The notes beneath the pieces were generated by a model. That model saw only the letters and a list, made by a program, of their open reading frames with translations, did no database searches and was not told where the DNA came from. A stretch of 64,000 nt of DNA from Wuchereria bancrofti (taxonomy: Eukaryota > Nematoda > Chromadorea > Rhabditida > Onchocercidae), in the NCBI GenBank assembly GCA_005281725.1, contig SSBO01000009.1, positions 2,798,006 through 2,862,005 on the forward strand. The letters run 5' to 3'. The number at the start of each line of letters is the position of its first letter. Positions within the stretch are counted from its first letter, which is position 1. This document shows, one piece after another, positions 1 through 12,400 of this stretch. The position numbers were made by a program, and so were the translations under genes.

Positions 1-2
1 GC

Positions 3-499
3 GGTCCTAAAGAAGTTCTTAGGGAAGGACAATCAGTGCACATGGATTGCATGGTACAACCAATTAATGACCCTAATTTAAAGGTATTATTATCTTTTAA
101 TTGGGAAAAATTTGCATGAGTTGTCACATCAAATCAGCTAAACTTAATTGCTTACATTGTTCACTGCTTGATGTATCTGTCATATTTCAAAAGTTTCTCC
201 ATTTTTCTTGCAGTCAATAAAAAGATCTCTCATGTTTTTAAATGGAAATTCTAGATTTACTTACTCTGAAACACCAAGAAATCTCGATGAAAGATTTTCA
301 TCTTCGTATATTTTACAGATTGAATGGTTCCTTAATGGTTATCCAATTATGTTTGGATCACGTATTCGAACTATGCATGACTTCGGCTACGTAGGCCTTG
401 AGTTCCTGCATATTCATCCTGAAGATTCGGGTACTTACACATGCAAAGCTAGCAATGCAGCTGGTGAAGCAACTACTGAATTTTTCATCGAATGCAAAC
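3..499 (+). CDS. ketn-1: Kettin exons: Ig domain 1 of window
   Basis: Exons 3-83 and 319-499. The window opens inside the A/B strands (REGQSVHMDCMVQPINDPNLK). The second exon gives the C to G strands: IEWFLNG, MHDFGYVGLEFL, PEDSGTYTCKA. The intron lies after the DPNLK codon, phase 0. Both Ig cysteines are present. The exon closes in phase 1 after IECK and joins the linker exon at 668. Confidence 0.85.
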
Positions 500-3400
500 G
501 TAAATATTACTGGAATTAGTGGTACTATATGAGTGGAAGTGCAACAGACGTATTTTGCTTGCTTTTTTCATTGATGCAGCAATATGATATAAATTTTGTT
601 TTTACTTTCAACAGGAATTTTTCTTTTATAACAGACTTAGCAACATGCTCGTGGCTTTATTTTGCAGCACGAAGAAATATCTATCTTGATACTCAGCATG
701 CAGAATCATGGGCGAAAATCCAGGAGATAGAAAATTATGAACCACCACGTGAACCATCGCCTGAACTTTCGTTTCCACCACCAACTTTCACTGTACCCTT
801 ACAAGTAAGCTTTTGTTACATTCAGCAGAGTATTATCGCAGTTTGAATTCTCCTTATAATAAAAAATTTTATGAAAATCCTAATGCCTATGATCTCTTGT
901 AGAATTTCGATGGTATCTTTGATGGTGAAAGTGTTAGATTAGAATGCAGACTGCAACCAGTTAACGATCCAACACTGAAAGTATATTGGACCAAAAATGG
1001 ATTACCGTTGCCGGAAGGTAGGTGATCCAATTTGGTGGATTATATAATTAACAAACTCTAAATATATGCCAATTCTGAAAGCCTAAAGTAAATAAAATTC
1101 TTTTGAACAGCCAACATGAAAAAGATTATATTGTAAGTTCTCAGTTTCCACTTTCTGTAAATGATGAAATTGTAGCGTTATTATTTAGGAAACCAATTGT
1201 TGGTTAACGATTTGGTTCATTTGCAACCTTTCTTACTATCGATTTCACTCGTCTAAGTTTTCTTCTGCGTTAAAATTAAATTATGCTTTCAGGAAGTCGT
1301 TTCATGCCCGCACGTAATCTGGATTATGTGACTTTGGATCTGTTGGCTGTGTATGGCGAAGATTCCGGAATGTATTCATGCCGAGCAGTTAGTGAATTTG
1401 GAGAAGCAACAACTTCGTGTACCGTGACATGCCAACGTTAGTTACTGTATATGTGTGTAGAATACTTGCTTAATTTGTTGGACCCATATCTGAATGCACT
1501 GAGAAATGTACATTTAGCGACGGAATCACTGCTTTTGGATACTCAGCATCAAGAGTCTTGGAATCAAATTCAAGATATAGAAAACCGTCGTCCCCAAGAA
1601 CCAATTTATCTTGAACCTGAAAAAATGAAGCCAAGATTTGTGGTGGCTTTGCCTGCGCAAATTGGTGAATTCAGTGAAGGCGAACCCATTCATCTGGAAG
1701 GACAGGTTGGTTTCATTAAAATTTAATTTCAGTAGATCCCTTTATGAGAAGACGTTTATTCGTTTGAGAAGTGGCACATCTTCATCGATGAAATCAGTTT
1801 TAAAAGATAGAATGTTTAGCTTTTGTTAGTGGTTAAAATTTCCTTTGTTAATAAATGACTGCTGTTTTTCCTCTATACACTTAAATCAACTAACTTAAAT
1901 TTCATTTGAGTAGGAATATGTATTTCTGTCTGGAATTTCTAGTGAATATTTTATTAATCACTTTTTTAAAACCACCGATTTTGACGAATTGATCGGTCTG
2001 AATGGTGCGCCTAGAATTTTGTTTCAGCTTAGCATTTTTCAGATAGAGCCTACGAGCGATAATGAACTCACGGTAGAGTGGTATCGAAATGGTCAGCCGC
2101 TCGCAAATGGACATCGTTTCCGGAAAACGCACGATTTTGGATATGTTTCGTTGGACATTCTCTATGCTTTTCCTGAAGATAGTGGTGAATGGACATGCGT
2201 AGTCAGTAATAGTTTGGGTAGGTTTTTGCTTTTTCGATGTTTATTAAATAATATTTACAATTTAAAAGTCTGCAGTTCTGAGAACTCTTCAATTTGAAGT
2301 TTTTGATACCTATTTTCTTTATTAATGATCGTTACTTAAACCCCGGTTTCGAATGGATCATGCTTAACTTAGTTATAAGTAAAGAATGCTAAATTCAGGA
2401 GATGCACAGTCAACAGTAGCATTTAAAATTATCGGCAAGAAAGTAATCAACAGTGAAAGCCAACATCCAGAAAGTTTACAAAGAATTCGAGAAATCGAAG
2501 CACCAAAAGAATTAGCACCAGAACCACCGGAATTAAAGCCTTTGGCACCTCAGTTCATACAACCAATGGAAGCCATCGAAAGGATCGAAGGCCAACCAGC
2601 GCACTTTGAAACGAGGTTTTACTTTTTATTGTACTGTATTAAATCGTTAAATTTAAATGTATATTAAAATCTGAAGAATTCTGATTACAAGAAAAAGCTT
2701 CTAGCATCGCTCTGCTAACTTCTACAATAAAATATTCATCTGCTTTTTACTAATTCGCAAAATTTTAATTTAGGTTTTGTTTTGATGATCGTCAATTTCC
2801 GTGTGTATAGACAAATCTGTTTTTTTTATCTTAATCTTTGCTCACAAAAACTTTCCATTGTTCTACATTCTAGGGTAACACCAATTAACGATCCAAAGAT
2901 GAGAATACAGTGGTTCAAAGATGGTGTTCCTCTATTGAACAGTAATCGGTTCCATCATACATCTGATTTTGGATTTATCGGACTGGATATTTCATATACT
3001 GTTCCGGAAGATGCTGGTATATATACGGTTGTAGCAACAAACGAACAAGGACAAGACCAAGTAGAAGGGCAGCTTTATGTTGAGACCAGATCAGGTTTGA
3101 GATGCAATTTTAATGAAACTTCCAGAAAAAAGAAGAATCAAAAAGTATAGATTATGATATTCGAGGTGAAAAGTTCAAATTTTTTCAATTTGCATGAAAA
3201 TTATATTGTTTTCAGCCATTCTTGGCGATACACAACATGAGAGTAGCTGGCAAAAGATCCAGGTATTGGAACAGCCGAAAAAAGGGCCTGAAGAGGCTCC
3301 AGAATCTATTCATGGACTACCTCATTTTACTCGGCAATTAAACTCTAATGAAAATCTTATTGAGGGGCAACCAGCGCACTTCGAGGCACAATATGAACCG

Positions 3401-6400
3401 ATTAATGATCCACAGCTAGCAATTTTGTGGTAGGTTTTGAAGAGGGATATGGGAGTAATTTTTAAATTTGTATTATTAAGACAATTGATGCAATGTTATT
3501 TTCTTTATTCTGAAAGATCCCGATGTTTATCCAAAGATTTTTTTTTTTTTGAAAATTTTATTTCTGTGGAAGTCTGTGAAAATTTTGATCATCCAAAGCC
3601 GAATATTCTGGATGCAAACGACTGTAAATTAAGGAGATACATAGCTAAATTTTTGTGAATTTTGAATTTAATTGTTAAAAAATCTTAACTCTTTTGTAGG
3701 TTTCATAATGGTCGTCCATTAGCTGCTGGTAGCCGTATTTCAATGAGAAACGAATTTGGTTTGGTAACCCTCGACATACATTATGTTTTGCCGGAAGATA
3801 TAGGTGAATTCCTTTGCTTGGCAAGAAATGCAATGGGTGAGGATCGAACATCTGGGAATTTGCAATGCCAGACTCGAGCAAGTATCCTTGCGGAAGTACA
3901 ACATCCAGAAAGCTGGAAACGAATTCAAGTAGGGCAAGCTATTCCAATAAATTATTTCTTCACTGAAAGATTCTGGCCATTATTTCTTTTCATCCTATAA
4001 AGCTATTTTAGGAAATCGAAGCGCCGAAAGTTGTTCGAACTGCTCCAGAATCAACAGTTTATGCAAAACCTACTTTTACACAACCCTTGAAAAGTATGGC
4101 TGATGTACCGGAAGGGAGTGCTATTCTTCTGGAAGCAAGGATTATACCTGTTAATGACCCTAAACTACAAATTCAATGGTAAATTTTGCTATTTTTTTCA
4201 AATTAGGTGCCAATTTTGTGAAATTTTCCAAGAAGAAAAAGGGCGCGAAATACGAACATGCCTTCATAAATTCCATTCTTGAAAGCTTATTCAGAGAAGT
4301 CGGAAGTTCTAAATTTCAACCTTAAAGAAATCTTTAGGTTCCATAATGATGCTCCGTTGCAACAGAGTAGTTGGCATACAATGACCAATGATTTTGGATG
4401 TGTCACTTTGCGCATCTCACCCGTTTATTCGCATCACTCTGGTGTCTACTCATGTAAAGCAGTAAATGAACAAGGAGCAGCTATAACAAGCGCAAATATC
4501 GCTGTTCTGGGTATTTGTTTTAAGCTTGCACTTCAGCTTTTTTATAGAATACATCCCGCTTAAACTCGGAATCTCCATTTCAGGTGCGGATAGTTTGGTG
4601 GTAGATACTCAGCATCCAGATTCTTTGAAAAGAATCCAAGAATTGGAGTCGATTGATAAAAACATGCGCTTGGAAGTACCCGAACCGGAGTTCGGCAAAC
4701 CAAATTGGATCAAAGCTTTTGACAACATTGATAACTTGCAAGAGGGTGAAATTGTTCACTTGGTTGGATGTGTAGAACCAGTTGGTGATCCCCACTTGAA
4801 GATCGAATGGTACCTGAATGGCGCTCCTTTGAAGAATTGTAAATTTGTTAAAATTTGTTTATTGTTCCTTTTTCACTCCTTCATTTTGAAATGTTAGCTC
4901 TACTTTTAAATTTTATAAGAAAAAGAAGTTGAAAGATTTAAGGTGTTTGCCATTGCTCATCTTCCTTGATTTTTTCGGCCCACCTTACGATCGTTTTTAT
5001 TACATTTTGAAAATTTACAGCAAATCGCTATCGTCATGAAAATGATTTTGGAAATATCACGTTAACAGTGGTTCATGTTCTTCCGGAAGATTCTGGAGTA
5101 TATACATGCAAAGCAATAAATAAGCAGGGTGAAGCTACTACCAGTGCTACAGTGAAAGTTGCTGGTTAGTTTTAAATGTTTCGGTTTCATTAAACTTTGC
5201 AGCACCATTTTTTTGCTGTAAATACAAATGGATTTATTTGTTTCTCTGTTACAAATGCAATGAAAAACAATTTGTTTATTTCTAGGTTATGAATCAATAG
5301 TGCGTGATGCTCAACATCCAATATCCTGGGAAAAGATCCAGATCCTTGAAACACCGGTAGTAATTGAAGAAATTGAGGAAATGATAGAAAAGGAGAAACC
5401 GCGCTTTCTCACACAACTCGAATCGGCAACTGATATTCCTGAAGGCGCAGTCGTGCACCTGGAAGCAACATTTCAACCTGCTCGTGATCCTGATCTTAAG
5501 GTTTCCTTTTATTTCCATTTTTGTGCGTCAAAGAAAAAAACATCAAACCTGAAATTTTACCGTTAAATTTGTTATGCTTAGATTTTGGGTTAATGTTACG
5601 CTGTCGATTTACGATAAAATTTTTGCATGAATTTGAAAAGTAGATTTACTGACACAAGCATTCATCATTTAATGAACATTACAGAATAGATCTGATTGAG
5701 TTTCAATAATTCTTCTTTGAAGGTAGTCTGGCTACGTAATGGGCAACCGCTTGGTGCCAGTCAGCTGATAAAAACAAGAAGCGAACTGGGCTGGGCAGCT
5801 TTGGATATTGGTGGTGTTAATCCCGATCATAATGGTGTCTATACACTTAAGATTATAAACAGCGAAGGAGAAGCAGCTTCATCTGCATCTATTAAGGTTA
5901 TTTGCAAAGTTCGATCCGAAAGATTTTCAGATGCTAAATTTATTTATTCTATTATTATTTACTCGCATCACATGCATACTGTTAACATCTAATTACAATT
6001 ACTTCGTTTTCTGTAGTCATATTTCTAACACAAATTGTTGTTATGGATAAAATATTTAATTTAGGTGGCTGGTATTGGTGACATTTTATTGGATACTACG
6101 CATGAAGAGTCGTGGCGTAGAATCCAAGAAATTGAAGCACCAAAGGAAAAGACACCTGGTATGGTATAAGTTTTGGTTCTTTCTCTGGACCTCGAAATTC
6201 CTTATGGATAGCTATCAACTCTTTTGACACTAAAATACATGAACTTTTTTCTTCCTTGAAATACGTGAACATATTTACTTAAATGCTTAAATACATTTGC
6301 ATGGTCTAAAATTTCTGTGAATTCTCAGCTTAACAATAGCATTTCATTTTTGGTGACTTGTGGCATTGCAGAACCACCACCACCGGTTTATGACACTCCA

Positions 6401-9400
6401 TCATTTCATGAGCAAATTTCTGATGTTGAATGCGGTGAAGGTGAACCATCACACTTCGAGGCTGTCATTATACCAACTAATGATCCCAATTTGCAAGTTA
6501 CTTGGTTTCGCAATGGACAGCCATTGGCACATGGCTCGAAATATGCTATTTCACGGGACTTCGGCTTTTGCACTTTGGATATCAGCTATACATATCCTGA
6601 AGACCAAGTATTACTTATATCTTAGTGATCAAGTATGAGTCACTTTTTCAAACACTAACAGGGTAAAATTGAAGCGAGAGCGGAGCATGATTAGTTATTC
6701 CGCTCCTGACAAAGACATTACTTGTTGTTTTATTAAAAATGATTTAGTTTTTTGGAAGTGGAAGATTTTTTTTTTCAAATTTATTATTTCTACATTTAAT
6801 TTTTACGAAATTTAGGGTGTATATCAGTTACGTTTAACAAATGAAAATGGGGAAGCAGTTTCTAGTGCTACACTGAAGTGTCATCCAAAGGAGGCAATAT
6901 ATGGGGATACCCAGCATGTGGAGTCATGGATACGAATACAGGTTATACCGACAAACATATCATTTGCAGTTTTTCTGAATTTCAGTTTTTTGTAATAAGC
7001 TGCTGAATGCATGTTATGAAGCTCTGAATTCAGGAACTAGAAGCACCGAAAGCACCGAAGCCAGAAATGCCGCCACCTCCTAAAATATTACCTCGATTCC
7101 TCACAAATATCCAAAGCCCCGGCGGCGATTTATATGAAGGACAGCCAGCCCACTTTGAAGCTACTGTAGAACCAATAGATGACCCTGATCTCAAAATACA
7201 GTGGTGAGTACCTTTCAGTATTATTTTGGTATCTGTAAGCAGTATGTTAGTATTTTTGTTTTCCTGATACTTTCTATTTATATGGAATTCAATCGTTCTG
7301 CCACTTAGATTGCATTTGTTTGTTCTGTCTATTTAGGTTCTTGAATGGAAACCCGATATCAGCAAGCTCAAGAGTAAAGATGATTAACGATTTTGGTTGG
7401 ATTATTATGGACATAAATGCAACAGAGTCACGGGACAGTGGCGAATGGACATGTGTCGTGTCAAATGAAGTCGGCGAAGCGAAAAGTTCTGCATCCATTA
7501 ATGTTTTAAGCAAAGAAAGCATCGTTTCTGATTCAATGCAACCGCAAAGTCTTGAAAGAATTATGGAAATGGAAGCTGAAAAACCAGTTCCTGATGAAAT
7601 TCCACCGAAAGTTAGTTTTAGAGTATTGATTATTAATCAGTGAAAAGTTAAATAGCAGAAGAATCATAAATGTCTATTTTGCAAGCACACGTTGTGGATA
7701 CTTCATTGAAAAAGCTGGAAAAAAATTCATTCATTTTGATTTTAAACATTTAAGAAAAGGTGTTCTCCGCAAACTTTTACTTTCATTGGTTTATTGTAAA
7801 TTTGGTATAAATGAAATTAAAATTCAATTTAACCCTATAGTTTGAAATAACCATACAAAAACATGATGGACAGATAGTGTAAGATTAGGCTAGTTAATAG
7901 GTTAACTATATATTACCTCTTCACCATCGTCTCCTTTTTCACCAGTAGGTCACGTTCTCTTGGTGTCTTCAAGATCTGGTAAACCAGATTCACCTGCATC
8001 ACCTTGGTACTATGATCATCAAAAGCAGGAACCTTTTGTACCTGGAATTTTTACAACTTGTTCCGAATCAATACCTGGTTCTCCTTGTCGTCCCTTTTTA
8101 TCCAGGTGCTCCATTTGCGCCCATCTTTTTAAATCTAACATTGCAGAAACAAATTTTTGATTCGTATAAAGTTTGGAACATATTGTGATCATAAATAAGA
8201 CTAAGTAAATTTAATTTGTTAAATCCTGGAGAACCAATCATAAAAGGGATTTAGAGTGAAAAATATCAAACAATTGAAAAGCTAATTTTAATTTGCCTTG
8301 GAACACCTCGTTGAATGTCGCGACCATTTGCACCGTTTGGACCACGAGTATCTTCTCGAGATTCAGGATAACCTGGTTACAATAAAAACATGTCTCGTAC
8401 TGCTGCGACTGTCCTCATACGTCTTGCATATCTGCATCATTCAGAGCATGCTAAATTGGTGACATTTAATTACAAGGAATTAATTATGGATCTTATTTCA
8501 ACCTAGAAATCTTCAAGGGTTCCTTATTTTCAGATATTCGACCCACCTCAAATTACTGTTCATCTACAGAAGCCAGAAGATCTTACTGAAGGTGACAGCA
8601 CTCATTTAGAAGCTCAATTCACACCGGTTGATGATCCAAGTCTCAAAGTAGAATGGTTCCGTGATGCTAAACCCTTGTTTCATGCAAATCGATATAAAAT
8701 GGTTCAAGACTTTGGCTTTGCAGTACTTGATATCCTGCATCTCTTTGCACAGGTTTTTCCGACCGTTTATCATAAATTTGGATACTTAGTACTTGAATTT
8801 CCACTGCACAAAAATAGTGAAACAGATTTACATTGTTATTCTGCGCATACAATTTAAATTTGTTTCAAACTTGAAACTTGACGTAAAGTGCTGTCTTCCC
8901 CAATTTTTTTCTTTAAATTGATAGTTGTATTTATGTCATCTTCTTCCTCTGCTATGATTGATATTTAAAAATAATGGAATGTAGGCTAGTTTTGGAATAA
9001 TTGCTGTTGTTGTTTCAGGATGCTGGTGAGTACACTGTAAAAGTTACTAATTCTGCAGGTGAAGCGATTTCATCAACCGTTTTAGAAATTGCATCAAAAG
9101 AGGCTCTTTTACTGCAACCTCAGGTGATTTAGAGATTTGTTTTCAATTGTTTATGATAAGAAGATCCAATAAGCTTTTAATGGAATTGTATAAACTGGAA
9201 AGTGGGATTTTGCAAAAATTCACTAATCATAAGAAGTGTGTCGAATATTGACATATAACCTTCTATTGAATTTCGTCCTCATGGATAGACTGTAACTACT
9301 GCTACGCACATAGTTCTAAATAGTGTAAATACTCTTTATCAATAGCTTGAGATGATTTTGTCAGTCTATTACATATGCTTGATGATATCTGTCGATTTTT

Positions 9401-12400
9401 TGTGCAGGATGAAGGTAAAGCAAAAGCAATTGAACGACTTGAACATAATCTGCATTTCAAACCGGAAGAGAAAATCGTAGAAGAGCAGAAAACTGTTCCT
9501 GTATTTATCGAACCTCTTTCTGCTCCTGTCACTTGCGAGGAAGGGGATCGTGTTCATTTCACTGCCCGATATGAACCACTGAATGATAATCAGTTGCAGG
9601 TTGTTTTCATCAATATACTTTTCTAATATAAAATTTTCATCTTTAGGTTCTTTGGGAGAAATTGGAACTACGGGATGTGATTATACATTTCTAGACAAAA
9701 AATGCCTAAAATTTCTTTATACAATTTATATCTTGATATTCACCGGAATCTAGACTAATTCAAGACTACTTTTCCAGATCCAGTGGTATCTGAATGGAAA
9801 ATCGCTAAAAACAGGAAGTCGTGTCAAAACAATCAATGATTTTGGTTTCGTTGTTTTGGAAATATCGCCATCATATCCTGAAGATTCGGGTGAATACACA
9901 TGCCGTGCCATTAACAAGGTTTAAGCATTTTGAACCTACAAAATTGCTATCAAACTGTTTCCGTCCTCGGCTTGCTAATCAAACACTTAAACATCAAAAA
10001 TTCCAGGTTGGTGAAGCAGTAACCAGTACACAGCTAAAATGCAATCCGAAGCAGAAAATCATCACAAAGTCGCAGCTTCCAGACAGTATGTCTGGTGCTT
10101 ATAAGAAAATCATTGAAATTGAAGCTCCGAAAATACCTGTTCCTGAGAAGCCAGAATTTGATTATGAAGCACCAAGATTCTTAACCCAGTTGCAGGTTTG
10201 AATTTATTTACTCGAAAAACCCAATCTCGATAGTTCTTTCATTAGTTTTCCGGAATCGAGGATTTTCTCATTTTTGGTATACTGTCGTAAAATCTGTTGT
10301 TTGCTTTCCAAAATTACTTCCTTATTCAAAGCTATATTTTTTCCTTGCAGTCACTGACGAATTTGTCAGAAGGACAGCTAGCGCATTTGGAGGCACGCGT
10401 GGAACCAGTAGGTGATCCGAACTTAAAGATTGAATGGTTCCATAATGAACATCCTGTTGGACACACAGCTCGTATGAAAACAATTCATGATTTTGGTTTT
10501 GTGGTTCTGGAATTGATACCTGCAGAGCCACAAGATTCAGGCAAATGGGTATGCCGTGCGAGCAACAGGAAAGGACAAGCCGAGACATCATGTGATATGC
10601 AGGTCTAAAGTTATGATTTCTACTAGATGCCGTCAGTACTTTCAGTTTATGTTGTTATCATCACTTATAAGTGATAGAAAGAAAACATGGATGACTTTCA
10701 AGGAAAAGGATCTTAATAATCAGTAGTTTCAGGTCAAGGGTATGGGTGGTGTTGTGTCCGAATGGCAGAGTACTGCTGAAGGCAAAGATCGTATTGAAAA
10801 GTTGGAAGAATATATCCATCGACCAAGAGATCAATTGGATCAGCCAATTAGAGAGTTTGATGCACCGTACTTCACCCAAAATCTCGTTGATCTTGGTCAG
10901 GTAAAGAAATTATTGTAACATTGTTGCATTAACAATTGCAGTTTAAATTTTATTATTGCTTTCAAATTTGCATCCAAACCTGTCTTATATAATTGTCGCT
11001 CGAAAACTCAAGTAGGAATTAAAATTCTGAATGATATTTCTCAATATCAACAATGTTTTCGAGAATAGGGAGAATGTCAGGAAATTTAATTTCGCATCCT
11101 ACTTAGATTATAACTTCGTAGCATCCAGACTTTTTGGATAATATATTCTTCTTTCATTCTCAATTCATTAAAAAAAAAAAACGAAAACGAAAAAACTGAT
11201 TTTAAGTTGTAAGCTCTACATATGATTTTTGTCAGATGAATGAAGCAGAGGCAACAGCGTTTACTTGTGTGTTGCAACCAATTGGTGATCCGTCACTTCG
11301 CATCGAATGGCTTCATAACGGACATTCTATACCCTATTCCAATAGAATACATATGTCAAACGATTTTGGTGTAGCTACACTGTTGATTAAGCATCTGATA
11401 AGCGAAGACAGTGGCGAATACAAGTATCTATTCGGCTCTTTTTTCGTAGAATTATTCAATAAATTGTACTAGCAATTTTGAATTTCATTGCAACTTCACT
11501 TCCAAATTAAATGCAATCCTATTCCTTTTCGGATATTGCATTTTCATCTCATTGTCTTGCCCTTATTGAATCTTGTTCAGGAATCCCAATTTAATGCAAG
11601 ATTTTTTAGGTGTATAGCTTATAATTCTAAAGGTAAGGCGGAAAGTATTGGTCATATAGAAGTTGCATCCATCATCCAAATCGATGCTCCACAAATAATT
11701 CAACCTCTCGTTGAAAACATTAATGGAGTTGAGGTGTGTTTCCTTGTTGAACGGACAAACGTTTCTAAATTTTCTCTCTAAAAAATTCTCTCTTTAAAAA
11801 AAAAGATTTATGTTTTAAAGTAGATTTTGACAATCCAGTGAACAATGCGAAACCACGATATCAGAGAAAAATTTAGTTCATTGCAGCAAGGCGACTCTAT
11901 TCACATGGAATGTCGTGTATCACCGATCAATGATTCGAAATTGACAATTAACTGGTTGAAAGATGGCAAACCACTCGCGGAAGCTTCACGGTTTAAGCCA
12001 TCATGCGAATTTGGTTTCGTGACACTTGATATCCTATATGCACTTCCGGAAGACAGTGGAGTTTATGAATGTATTGTTATGAATGATAAAGGCGAAGCGT
12101 CCACTAAAACTCATGTCACGGTAATAATTTCTAAAGCATTATAATTTGTTGTATTTAAATTTTTTCGATTATAATTTTGTTATGCTTGGAAAACTTTTCG
12201 TCTTTCTTAGCGACACAGAAATTCATTTATCCTAGCGGATGATATTCGACTAATTTTTGGTTTGAATTCAGGTTCTTTCAAAACCAAGCGTAGAATTTGC
12301 GCCGCAAGCACCCGGAGCCAATATGGAAAATCTTGAGAACCATTTGCGTCAACACACCCGTGTTCCTTTGGCGCTTAGCAAGGAGGATGCTTACAACGAA

